From Palsa-459 sp035510855 (GTDB taxonomy: Bacteria > Actinomycetota > Acidimicrobiia > Acidimicrobiales > RAAP-2): a DNA stretch of 39,821 nucleotides. Within the stretch, counting starts at the first letter, position 1; each line of letters starts with the position of its first letter. Where the stretch lies: the NCBI GenBank assembly GCA_035510855.1, contig DATKGG010000055.1, forward strand, positions 1 through 39,821. The letters run 5' to 3'. The translations under genes were made by a program, and so were the position numbers. Under the pieces are notes generated by a model. That model made no database searches. It was given only the letters and a program-made list of their open reading frames with translations, and was not told where the DNA came from. This document shows, in pieces, positions 8,532 through 15,648 of this stretch.

Positions 8532-8958
8532 GCGCGGGCGCGCTCGGCTGACCGACGGTCACCGGGCGCCAGGCATCGTCCTCGAAGGTGCCGCCCTCGA
8601 GGACGATGCGCGCCGCGCGGCGCAGGCGCACCGGGCCGAGCGGCTTCACGCAGAAGCCCTCGGCGCCGCAGCGCCGGGCCAAGAAGACATCAGGACGGCG
8701 GTCGAGGAGCATGAGCACCGGGACGTGCAGCGCCGCGTCGTAGGACTCCAAGTTCCGCAGCTCCGAGCAGATCGCGACGCCGCCCATCGCGCCGATCTGC
8801 ATGTCAAGGATGGCGAGCTCGACCTCCTCGTCGACGGCCACCCTGATCGCCTCGGGGCCGCTCGAGGCCTCGACGATCTCGAGCTCAGGGCCCTCCAGGG
8901 TCGCCCGCACGCTGGCTCGGAGCGAGGGCAGGTCGCTCGCCACGAGCACGAGTGCCAT
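8524..8958 (-). CDS. Single-domain response regulator (CheY-like receiver)
   Basis: The 144-residue protein is one receiver domain. The phospho-acceptor Asp lies in LAILDMQIGAMGG, with an acidic residue in the first strand (LVASDLPSLR) and the conserved Lys in GFCVKPL. There is no output domain. No histidine kinase is nearby. The ATG at 8958 is chosen because the domain starts right there and a TACGAT box (8966-8971) ends seven bases upstream; a longer reading to 9102 lacks any domain and runs into the neighbouring ArsA gene. It overlaps the CorC-like gene and may regulate by protein contact. Confidence 0.8.
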   Translation of the reverse strand: MALVLVASDLPSLRASVRATLEGPELEIVEASSGPEAIRVAVDEEVELAILDMQIGAMGGVAICSELRNLESYDAALHVPVLMLLDRRPDVFLARRCGAEGFCVKPLGPVRLRRAARIVLEGGTFEDDAWRPVTVGQPSAPAHG

Positions 8959-8965
8959 CGCTCGG

Positions 8966-8971
8966 ATCGTA
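8966..8971 (-). promoter_or_regulatory. -10 box (TACGAT), probable leaderless or near-leaderless promoter
   Basis: TACGAT on the minus strand ends seven bases before the ATG at 8958; no Shine-Dalgarno sequence is seen in the gap. Confidence 0.4.
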
Positions 8972-9007
8972 CTGGACTCGACGCCGAGCGCCCCGCTCGT
9001 GCGTGGC

Positions 9008-10069
9008 TCAACGGGCGAGCTCGTCGGCGATCGTGCCGAGCCCGCCGACGTCGCGCGCGGGCGCGGCCGACATCGCGACCGCCGACACGTTGGACGGGCC
9101 AAAGCGCTCAGCGATCAGCGCGACCACCTGGGCGTCCTCTCGCGCGGCGCGCTCTCCTGCACGGAGCACCTCGAGCTGGGTGTGCGCGGGCCCGTTGAGC
9201 GAGGGGATCGCGGCCACGTCGGCGTCCGTGAAGCTCGGGTGGCAGCGATTGACGACCGCGGCGGTCGGCCGCACCCCGCGCGACGAGAGGTGCTCGGTGA
9301 ACCAGGCGGCCTCCTCCACGGCGTCGGTCGTGGGGGTCGTGACGAGCACGAAGCCCGTCGAGCCGGCGACGAGCAGGTCCTGGACGTCCGCGGCGCGCTC
9401 GGCGAACCCCTCTTGCATGCCGGCGAACGCGCGAAAGAACTCGACGGCGTCGTCGACCAGCTCGCCGCCCACGACGGCGGCGACGCCGCGAAGCAGGGCC
9501 GTCGTCGCCGCGGACACCGCGCGAAGTGACAGCCTGGTCGGGGCGAGCAGCCCCCGGACCGCGCGGTGCGAGAGGAATCGCAAGAGCCGCTCAGGCGCGT
9601 CGAGGAGCTCGAGCGCGCTGCGCGTCGGGGGCGTGTCGACGACGACGACGTCGAAGTCGCCGCTGTGGTGCAGCTCGTAGAGGCGCTCCATCGCCATGTA
9701 CTCCTGGGTGCCGCCGAGTGCGGTCGCGAGCGAGCGGTAGAGGGGGTTGCGCCGGATCGCGTCGGCCTGCGCGTCGCTCGTCGAGTGCCGTGTGATCAGG
9801 GCGTCGAACGTGGTGGCGGCATGCAGCTGCACGGCGTGCAGCCGACCGGGCCACGCGCCAGGGACCTCGACGGGGACGTCGTTCGACGAGTCGATGCCGA
9901 GCGCGCCCGCGAGGCGGCGTGCGGGGTCGACGGTGAGCACGCACACGTTCGCGCCGCGTCTCGCGAGCCCGATGCCGATCGCCGCCGACACGGTGGTCTT
10001 GCCCACCCCGCCGGCGCCGCAGACGATCACGACGGGATTGTCCCTAACCGCGTCGAGCACGCCGCTCAC
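9008..10069 (-). CDS. ArsA/Get3-family ATPase, second of a pair
   Basis: The 353-residue protein has a deviant Walker A (CGAGGVGKTTVSAAIG, near residue 18), the switch element TVDPARRLAGALG and the switch II VVVDTPPTRSALELLD. These place it in the ArsA/Get3/MinD class of P-loop ATPases. Its GTG overlaps the TGA of the preceding ArsA-like gene (GTGA), so the two are coupled and probably form a heteromeric complex. There are no ars genes nearby, so arsenite export is unlikely. In Mycobacterium tuberculosis the homologous pair Rv3679-Rv3680 lies beside whiB4, and Streptomyces has a similar pair beside wblA; this window keeps that layout. A role in membrane-protein handling or redox/stress physiology is inferred from those relatives. 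Confidence 0.88.
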   Translation of the reverse strand: MSGVLDAVRDNPVVIVCGAGGVGKTTVSAAIGIGLARRGANVCVLTVDPARRLAGALGIDSSNDVPVEVPGAWPGRLHAVQLHAATTFDALITRHSTSDAQADAIRRNPLYRSLATALGGTQEYMAMERLYELHHSGDFDVVVVDTPPTRSALELLDAPERLLRFLSHRAVRGLLAPTRLSLRAVSAATTALLRGVAAVVGGELVDDAVEFFRAFAGMQEGFAERAADVQDLLVAGSTGFVLVTTPTTDAVEEAAWFTEHLSSRGVRPTAAVVNRCHPSFTDADVAAIPSLNGPAHTQLEVLRAGERAAREDAQVVALIAERFGPSNVSAVAMSAAPARDVGGLGTIADELAR

Positions 10070-11019
10070 GACGGCGCCTGCATCGTTCGGATCTGCGCGA
10101 GCAGCGCGTCGGCGAGCGCACGGGTCTCTGCGAGTCCGATCCGGTCGGCCCCGAGGCGCGGCAGCGCGAGCTGGCGCAACGGGAGTGCCTCCCCGAGGCG
10201 GTCGACCTCGGCGGCTGCTGCGTGCTGCCGGGAGGACTCGAAGCGGCGCGAGGCTTCGACGGCGCCGGCGATCGAGGGCGCGAGCGCCGCGGCGTCACCG
10301 GCGTTCAGCGGCTCGTCGAGTGCGGCGTCCGGCGCGACGTACTGGTTGACGATGACCTCGGACAGCTTGACGCCTGCTCGGTCCTCGACTTCGAACGCCG
10401 CTTCGATCGTCTCGTCGACGGCGAGCTCGCGAGGAAGCGTCACGAGCACGACGCGGCACCGCGCAGGGTCGCCGAGCATCTGGGTGACCTCCTCGGCGTT
10501 GCGACGCACCGGCCCTCCCCTCGCGATGCCCGTGAGGCCTGCGGGCGAGGTGAGCAGCGTGATCGCGTGCCCCGTCGCGGGCGCGTCCACGACGAGGAGG
10601 TCGAAGTCCCCCGTCCGCTCGAGCGCCTTCAGCTTGCCGAGCACCAGGACCTCGCGGATCCCCGGGATCGCGAAGGCCACGACCTCGAGCGCGCCCGAGG
10701 TGCGCAGACGCCGCACGACGGGCCCCAAGGCGTGGGCCTGGAGCCACTCGACGAGGGCGTCGTCGGGCCGGATCCGCCTCGCGGTGACCGAGCCCCCTGA
10801 GGGGTCCTCGAGCGCGTCGCGCTCGTCCCAGGTGAGCGTCCCGTCCAGCCCGAGCGCCCGGGGGAGCTCGCCTCGGCCCTCGAGCTCGACGGCGAGGACG
10901 CGCAGGCCGCACGACGCGGCGGCGACGGTGATCGACGCGCTGACGGTGGACTTGCCGACGCCGCCCTTGCCCGCAACGACGAGGACGGAGGAGCGCTCGA
11001 AGAACGCGACGGGGTCCAC
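10066..11019 (-). CDS. ArsA/Get3-family ATPase, first of a pair
   Basis: This 317-residue ATPase starts with VDPVAFFERSSVLVVAGKGG and a VGKSTVSASI Walker A, followed by LAVELEGRGELPRALGLDG and the switch II LLVVDAPATGHAITLL. The sequence supports the GTG at 11019: a TACCCT box ends exactly six bases upstream, whereas any longer start would overlap the divergent WhiB gene with residues unrelated to the family. It is translationally coupled to the second ArsA-like gene. In the mycobacterial pair both subunits keep P-loops, as here. The likely role is an ATP-driven carrier or sensor complex at the membrane; the client is unknown. Confidence 0.88.
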   Translation of the reverse strand: MDPVAFFERSSVLVVAGKGGVGKSTVSASITVAAASCGLRVLAVELEGRGELPRALGLDGTLTWDERDALEDPSGGSVTARRIRPDDALVEWLQAHALGPVVRRLRTSGALEVVAFAIPGIREVLVLGKLKALERTGDFDLLVVDAPATGHAITLLTSPAGLTGIARGGPVRRNAEEVTQMLGDPARCRVVLVTLPRELAVDETIEAAFEVEDRAGVKLSEVIVNQYVAPDAALDEPLNAGDAAALAPSIAGAVEASRRFESSRQHAAAAEVDRLGEALPLRQLALPRLGADRIGLAETRALADALLAQIRTMQAPS

Positions 11020-11025
11020 GGCCGG

Positions 11026-11031
11026 AGGGTA
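11026..11031 (-). promoter_or_regulatory. -10 box (TACCCT) of a probable leaderless promoter for the ArsA pair
   Basis: TACCCT on the minus strand ends six bases before the GTG at 11019. It supports that start and implies a leaderless transcript for the first ArsA-like gene. Confidence 0.5.
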
Positions 11032-11077
11032 CCGCCTGCGGACTGAATTTCCGTTGAAGAAGACCTGTTCAGGGGCC

Positions 11078-11106
11078 TTGTCGGAAGTTTGCACCCTCTG
11101 TACGGT
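11078..11106 (+). promoter_or_regulatory. Promoter of the WhiB gene (-35 TTGTCG, -10 TACGGT)
   Basis: TTGTCG (11078-11083) and TACGGT (11101-11106) are separated by 17 bases. Transcription would start near 11113, about 36 bases before the ATG, so this gene has a short leader, unlike the divergent ArsA operon. Confidence 0.5.
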
Positions 11107-11148
11107 TTCGAGTTCGGAGGAGCGTGCCCGCAACGTGGGGGTGGGGCG

Positions 11149-11406
11149 ATGGCAATAGTCACGCAGGAGTGGCAGCACCATGCTGCCTGCAAGGGTCCGA
11201 AGGCGGAGCTCTTCTTCCCGCCACCGGCCCCCGAGCGCAAGGAGGAGCGTGCCGCGCGCGAGCGCGACGCGAAGGCGATCTGCGCGTCGTGCGCCGTGGC
11301 GCCCGAGTGCCTGGAGTACGCGTTGAAGATCCGCGAGGCACACGGGATCTGGGGTGGCACGACCGAGCTCGAGCGACGCGCGATCTCGGAGCGACAGGCG
11401 AGCTGA
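11149..11406 (+). CDS. WhiB-family iron-sulfur transcriptional regulator
   Basis: The 85-residue protein has the four Wbl cysteines Cys14, Cys45, Cys48 and Cys54 (C-x30-C-x2-C-x5-C) that hold a [4Fe-4S] cluster. The family turn GIWGG and the basic tail ELERRAISERQ follow. Wbl proteins act with the primary sigma factor and respond to oxygen, NO or redox state. The ATG at 11149 begins a normal Wbl N-terminus (MAIVTQEWQHHAACKG); a start at 11089 would add 20 unrelated residues and lies upstream of the inferred transcription start. Its position, divergent from an ArsA-like pair, is that of whiB4 in mycobacteria and wblA in streptomycetes, but I do not assign a subclass from sequence alone. Confidence 0.93.
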   Translation: MAIVTQEWQHHAACKGPKAELFFPPPAPERKEERAARERDAKAICASCAVAPECLEYALKIREAHGIWGGTTELERRAISERQAS

Positions 11407-11419
11407 GCCGCCCCTAGCT

Positions 11420-12331
11420 CTAGCCGGAGAGGCCCAGCAGCGAGTCAGCCTTGCGCACGCCGATCGAGCCGCACACCGTGCCCGGCCGTTTGCCGTCCAC
11501 GTGGCAGATCGACGCGGTGAGCTCGTTTGCCGCCACGAGGATCGCCTGGGTCACCGCGCTCGTCGGATCTGAGAGACCCGCGGCGATTTCGTCGCGCGTG
11601 AGTCCCGCCAGCGTCTCGGGGCTCAGGTCTGCTTGGCGCACCACGACGCGGTTCGCCACGTCGACGAAGGGATACGTGGACGTCGGGTCGAATCGCGCGA
11701 GCACCGCGCGCACCGCGGCAGGGACCCGCATCAGCTGGTTGTAGCCGCGTGGGCCGAGGACGTCGGACTGGACCTCGAAGGGGCGGAACGCAACGTACGT
11801 GGACTCATAGGACGTGCCGCGGAACGTGAAAGTGGGCGTCCCCGGCGCGTAGTCGACGAGCGAGGACTGCATGTTGAAGAGCGTGTCGAAGGTCCCGAAC
11901 CTCGAGAGCGCGACGATGAGGGGCCAGCGCTCCGCGGCGCAGAACGAGCAGAACTCCGTACCGACGTAGAGCACCTCGGGCAGTCGCGCGCCGTCCGGGG
12001 CGCGCGCGATGAGGAGGGGCGCGCGCGACACGACCGTCGGGGGATGCACCGGGACTGTCGGTGAGGCGACCCCGACCGCGTCGGTGACCGACGCGGGCAC
12101 ACCTGTCACCTCGTGGAGGATCTGCGGGGAGGTCGCGACGAGCGACGCGCCGGTCAAGTCCGAGCCGCCGATTACCTTGACCAGCAGCAGCGTGCCGAGG
12201 AGCGCGACGACGACGCCGAGCGCGAGCCAGGACCACAGCGCCACGGGCGCGTGCACGGGCCGCACGGTGGGCTGCACGGTCGAGACGGGCGGGGAGCCGC
12301 CCTCACTCCCTGGATCATCGTGCTCGGGCAC
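11420..12331 (-). CDS. DUF929 thioredoxin-like membrane-anchored protein (CSFC motif)
   Basis: The 303-residue protein has a cytoplasmic N-terminus, one membrane span at about residues 33-53 (WSWLALGVVVALLGTLLLVK) and an extracytoplasmic DUF929 domain. The domain contains a thioredoxin-like CxxC (Cys128 and Cys131 in GTEFCSFCAAERWPLIVALS) and a second cysteine pair near the C-terminus (C-x10-C in SICHVDGKRPGTVCGS). It is a clear paralogue of the protein encoded at 12905-13768, sharing SPxILHEVxxVP, RFGTFxTLxNM and the C-terminal pair. It is the last gene of the operon, 44 bases after VKOR, and starts with GTG. A thiol-disulfide role is inferred from the CxxC and the VKOR neighbour. Confidence 0.85.
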   Translation of the reverse strand: MPEHDDPGSEGGSPPVSTVQPTVRPVHAPVALWSWLALGVVVALLGTLLLVKVIGGSDLTGASLVATSPQILHEVTGVPASVTDAVGVASPTVPVHPPTVVSRAPLLIARAPDGARLPEVLYVGTEFCSFCAAERWPLIVALSRFGTFDTLFNMQSSLVDYAPGTPTFTFRGTSYESTYVAFRPFEVQSDVLGPRGYNQLMRVPAAVRAVLARFDPTSTYPFVDVANRVVVRQADLSPETLAGLTRDEIAAGLSDPTSAVTQAILVAANELTASICHVDGKRPGTVCGSIGVRKADSLLGLSG

Positions 12332-12375
12332 GGCGGCTCCCGTCGTCTGCGAGGACGAAAGTTACCGTCCGCTCG

Positions 12376-12897
12376 CTACGCAGCGGCCCGGCTGTCCTCC
12401 GCGGGCTCGGTCCAGCCGAGCATGGCCGGCACGGTCCGAATGACGCAGATGAAGATGAGGAACGTGACGACGTGCACGCCGGAGCACCACAGGCAGAACG
12501 CCTTGATGATCAAGGCCTCTGCGGAGAAGAGCCACAGGACGAACCCCATGCCGACGACGGCGAAGGCGAGCCTCGCGAGGTGGATCTCGCGTCGAGAGGA
12601 GCGCCACGCCCACGGCGAGCACAGCCCGACCATCGCGACGTACTGCAAGAGACCGAGCACGGCGACGGGGATGTGGAGGAAGTACGACTCACCCGAGGTC
12701 GTGACCTTGACGCAGTTGAATCCGCTGTGAGCCACGCAGGTGATCGTCACGGCGGTGTCGAAGTGCACGATCGTCAGGTACGTCGCGATTCCTAGTCCGA
12801 CGAAGGACAGCACCCAGGTGACGACGATCACCCACGATGGCGCGGTCTCGACCGTGCCTTCGCGCAGGGCGCCGAGCTTGCGAAGCGCAATCGCCAT
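12376..12897 (-). CDS. VKOR-family membrane oxidase (vitamin K epoxide reductase homologue)
   Basis: The 173-residue protein has four or five membrane spans and the VKOR cysteines: the shuttle pair Cys54 and Cys62 (ITCVAHSGFNCVKV), the conserved serine region TTSGES, and the active-site CxxC Cys135/Cys138 in KAFCLWCSGVH. Bacterial VKORs reoxidise a DsbA-like thiol oxidase and pass electrons to quinone. No thioredoxin domain is fused here, unlike in some VKORs, so a separate partner is needed; the two flanking DUF929 proteins are obvious candidates. It lies seven bases after the upstream DUF929 gene, so they are in one operon. Confidence 0.93.
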   Translation of the reverse strand: MAIALRKLGALREGTVETAPSWVIVVTWVLSFVGLGIATYLTIVHFDTAVTITCVAHSGFNCVKVTTSGESYFLHIPVAVLGLLQYVAMVGLCSPWAWRSSRREIHLARLAFAVVGMGFVLWLFSAEALIIKAFCLWCSGVHVVTFLIFICVIRTVPAMLGWTEPAEDSRAAA

Positions 12898-12904
12898 GAC
12901 GAGC

Positions 12905-13768
12905 TCAGAGCTTGAGCTTCATCGTGGCGGCCGCGGCCGCCACGCCGCTCGAGTGGCACACCGACGTCGGCTGGGAGTGGGTCATCGCGCAGATCCCGGC
13001 CGAGACGTAGTTCGCCGTGGCGATGATGGCCTGTGTGACCGGGATCGAGGGATCGTTGAGGCCCGCCGCGATGGTCGCCCGCGACACGTTGGCGAGATTG
13101 GTCGGGTCGAACTCAGATCCGGTGATGAACACGTGATTGTTCATGTCCATGAACGGGAAGCTGTACCGGCCGTTGTTACTCGGGTTGTCGTAGGTGTTCA
13201 CGAGAGTGCCGATCTGCGTGGTCACGGGCATGAAGTTCTGGTAGTTGCGGTTCTCGACCTCGTAGGGCTTGAAGACGAGGTACTTGGACGTGTACGTGAC
13301 GACGTCGTTCACCTTCTTGCCCACGAAGCTGAAGGTCGCGGTGTTGGGCGCGACGTCGATCCCCGATGACAGCATGTTGTAGAGCGTGTTGAACGTGCCG
13401 AATCGAGACAGGGCGACGATCATCCCCCACCTCGTCGCGGCGCAGTACGGGCAGTACTCCGCCCCGTAATAGAACGCGCCAGGAAGCACCTTCTTGCCGA
13501 CCGTGAACGTGAGCGCTGGCTGGTCCTTGGCGGTCGAGAGCGTGACGACCTGGACGGCCGGCGAGCTCACGCCGACCGCGTTGAACACCGATGTGGGCAC
13601 GCTCTCGACCTCGTGGAGGATGGTGGGGGAGGTTGGCCCGAAGTACGTCTGCTCGGGGCCGCTCGAGCTGAGCTGCGTCACGAGGACGATCGCGAGCACG
13701 ACGACGACGACGAGGCCGATCGAAACCCACATCAGCTTCCCGTTGTTCTTTCGACCGCGCTTCACCAT
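12905..13768 (-). CDS. DUF929 thioredoxin-like membrane-anchored protein (CPYC motif)
   Basis: The 287-residue protein has a short basic N-terminus, one membrane span at about residues 13-33 and an extracytoplasmic domain. Cys106 and Cys109 lie in GAEYCPYCAATRWGMIVALS; the CPYC motif is the one found in glutaredoxins and resembles DsbA-type CPxC. A second pair, C-x10-C (GICAMTHSQPTSVCHS), is shared with the paralogue at 11420-12331. DUF929 proteins have no firmly established function. As first gene of an operon with VKOR it is the best candidate for the VKOR-coupled disulfide oxidase. The ATG at 13768 has a GGGAG Shine-Dalgarno element at a normal distance, unlike the leaderless genes of the window. 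Confidence 0.85.
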   Translation of the reverse strand: MVKRGRKNNGKLMWVSIGLVVVVVLAIVLVTQLSSSGPEQTYFGPTSPTILHEVESVPTSVFNAVGVSSPAVQVVTLSTAKDQPALTFTVGKKVLPGAFYYGAEYCPYCAATRWGMIVALSRFGTFNTLYNMLSSGIDVAPNTATFSFVGKKVNDVVTYTSKYLVFKPYEVENRNYQNFMPVTTQIGTLVNTYDNPSNNGRYSFPFMDMNNHVFITGSEFDPTNLANVSRATIAAGLNDPSIPVTQAIIATANYVSAGICAMTHSQPTSVCHSSGVAAAAATMKLKL

Positions 13769-13872
13769 GTCGGGCTCCCAGAGTCGAACGTCACATCAGT
13801 CCTTCCGCGTCAGCCCACACCGCCCGCCTGCAGGATAGTCAGCGCGCGGCGGCGACCGACTGCATCGCTCGG

Positions 13873-13878
13873 TAGGTT
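13873..13878 (+). promoter_or_regulatory. -10 box (TAGGTT) of a probable leaderless promoter
   Basis: TAGGTT ends six bases before the ATG at 13885. The 13769-13884 spacer is divergent and otherwise shows only the Shine-Dalgarno element of the DUF929 gene. Confidence 0.5.
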
Positions 13879-13884
13879 GAGGTC

Positions 13885-14766
13885 ATGGCTGAAGCTGGTG
13901 CACCACGTCCTGCCGCGACGGTCATCGTCGTCAGGGATCGTCCTGCGTCGACATACGAAGTTCTTATGTTGCTCCGGAATCTGAAGAGCGACTTCGTCGG
14001 CGGCGCGTACGTCTTCCCCGGCGGCGGCGTCGATCCCCACGACTCGAGCGACGAGGCGGCGTCTCTGTGCCGCGACCTCGACGACGCGCGCGCGTCGGCC
14101 CTGCTCGGGCTCGACCAGGGCGGTCTCTCCTACTGGATCGCGTGCGCGCGTGAGCTGTTCGAGGAGGCCGGCCTCCTGCTCGCGACGCGCGAGGACGGCG
14201 GGCCGATCGACATGGCGGACCCCGCGATGACCGCGCGCTTCGAGGCGCACCGCCGTGATGTGAACGACGGCACGCGCAGGTTCATCGACGTCCTCGCGAC
14301 CGAGCGCCTCGTGCTCGACACCTCGGCGATGTGCTACTTCGCGCACTGGATCACGCCTGTCGGGCCCCCGCGCCGCTACGACACCAGGTTCTTCGTCGCC
14401 GCCGCACCCGTCGACCAGGTGCCTGTGCACGACGACAAGGAGCTCGTCGCGAACACCTGGGTCACGCCGACCGAGGCGCTCGACAAGCACCGCCGCGGCG
14501 AGATGCAGCTCATCTTGCCGACCATCAAGAACCTGGAGGCCATCGAGCGCTTCGGGTCGTCTGCGGCGCTGCTCGACGCCGCGAGGCGCGCGACGGCGAT
14601 CCCGGCCATCGAGCCGCGCATCGTCGCGGACGGCACGGGTGTGCGGATCCTCCTACCTGGCGACGAGGGCTACGACGAGCACTCCGACGCCGCGGACGAC
14701 GTCGTGCCCGGGTCGATTGCCAACGCTGACATCGCCGCGGCGTCACGGGAGCCCACCGCGACGTGA
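13885..14766 (+). CDS. Nudix hydrolase with an expanded Nudix box (NUDT19-like)
   Basis: The 293-residue protein begins with a Nudix-type strand (AATVIVVRDRPASTYEVLML). The Nudix box is split: GAYVFPGGGVDPHD is followed by about 35 extra residues before ACARELFEEAGLLL, which carries the metal-binding REx2EE core. An insertion at this place is known in the NUDT7/NUDT19 group, whose members cleave CoA or acyl-CoA, so a CoA-type or related nucleotide-diphosphate substrate is possible but unproven. Its TGA overlaps the GTG of the MBL hydrolase gene (GTGA), so they are coupled. Confidence 0.85.
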   Translation: MAEAGAPRPAATVIVVRDRPASTYEVLMLLRNLKSDFVGGAYVFPGGGVDPHDSSDEAASLCRDLDDARASALLGLDQGGLSYWIACARELFEEAGLLLATREDGGPIDMADPAMTARFEAHRRDVNDGTRRFIDVLATERLVLDTSAMCYFAHWITPVGPPRRYDTRFFVAAAPVDQVPVHDDKELVANTWVTPTEALDKHRRGEMQLILPTIKNLEAIERFGSSAALLDAARRATAIPAIEPRIVADGTGVRILLPGDEGYDEHSDAADDVVPGSIANADIAAASREPTAT

Positions 14767-15641
14767 CGCGACCCACGGCGCTCCCCGATCACGCGGTGGG
14801 CCCGGCGTGCGAGCCCGGCGAGCCGGTCGTGCTCGACGCGATGGTCACGAGGGTCACCGCACCGAACCCCTCGATGATGACAGGCCCGGGGACCAACGCC
14901 TACGTGGTCGGGACCGACGAGGTCGTGGTCGTCGATCCGGGGCCGGTCATCGACACGCACCTCGACGCGCTGCGCACCGTCATCGCGGGGCGCCGCGTCG
15001 CCGCGGTCGCGGTGACGCACCATCATCGAGACCACGCACCTGGCGCACGGGCGCTCGCCGACTCGGTCGGCGCGCCCGTCGTCGGCCACGGCCACGACAC
15101 CCTCGCCGTCGACGTCGCGATCACCGAGGGCGCCGAGCTGGGCACCGGTGCCCACGTGCTCGTCGCGTGGCACACCCCCGGGCACGCCTCGGACCACCTG
15201 TGCTTCTACGCGCCAGCCTCGGGATGGCTGTTCACCGGCGACCACGTGATGCAGGGCTCGACGGTCGTCATCGGACCCCCCGACGGCGACCTGACCGCGT
15301 ACCTGTCGGCGCTCGAGCGCATCCGCGACGCCCCCGGGGTGCGTCGCATCGCGCCCGGCCACGGCCGGGTGCTCGAGTCGCCTGCGTCGGTCGTCGCGGC
15401 GATCTTGGCGCACCGTCGAGCGCGGGGCACCGTGGTGCTCGAAGCGCTCCGCGAGCATGGGCCGGGCACCGCCGCGCAGCTGCGGCCGTTCGCCTATGCC
15501 GACGTCGGGAGCGATCGCGACGTCGTCGCGACGGCGACGTGCTGGGCGCACCTGCTCGCCCTCGTCGAGGCGGGCACGGCCACCTCGTCGTCGACGCGTG
15601 ACGACCCCGCGGCAGTGTTCAGCGCGACCGCCGCCCCGTAG
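14763..15641 (+). CDS. MBL-fold metallo-hydrolase (LACTB2-like)
   Basis: The 292-residue protein carries the metallo-beta-lactamase motif THHHRDHAPG (metal ligands in HxHxDH form), then the downstream ligands in AWHTPGHASDH, FTGDHVM and APGHGRV. The last ~70 residues look like a winged-helix tail (LEALREHGPGTAAQLRPFAY). This architecture matches the LACTB2/glyoxalase II-like group, some of which are RNases and others thioester hydrolases. The GTG start overlaps the Nudix stop. The pairing with a Nudix enzyme suggests shared handling of a nucleotide or thioester metabolite, which is inference. It converges on the Mrp gene with only seven bases between. Confidence 0.88.
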   Translation: MTRPTALPDHAVGPACEPGEPVVLDAMVTRVTAPNPSMMTGPGTNAYVVGTDEVVVVDPGPVIDTHLDALRTVIAGRRVAAVAVTHHHRDHAPGARALADSVGAPVVGHGHDTLAVDVAITEGAELGTGAHVLVAWHTPGHASDHLCFYAPASGWLFTGDHVMQGSTVVIGPPDGDLTAYLSALERIRDAPGVRRIAPGHGRVLESPASVVAAILAHRRARGTVVLEALREHGPGTAAQLRPFAYADVGSDRDVVATATCWAHLLALVEAGTATSSSTRDDPAAVFSATAAP

Positions 15642-15644
15642 GGG
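15634..15644 (+). terminator. Short hairpin over the MBL stop codon at convergent ends
   Basis: CCCC (15634-15637) pairs with GGGG (15641-15644) around GTA, with the TAG stop (15639-15641) at the loop. It lies at the junction of two convergent genes and may work in both directions, but only four pairs are seen and there is no U-tract. Confidence 0.25.
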
Positions 15645-15648
15645 TCAG

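Noticed and set aside
9008..11019. Arsenite efflux operon
   Set aside because: There is no arsB, arsC, arsR or arsD nearby; paired ArsA-like ATPases beside WhiB are a separate actinobacterial arrangement.
11020..11343. Extension of the first ArsA-like gene to 11343
   Set aside because: It overlaps the divergent WhiB gene and its promoter, and the added residues are unrelated to ArsA; the GTG at 11019 has a well-placed -10 box.
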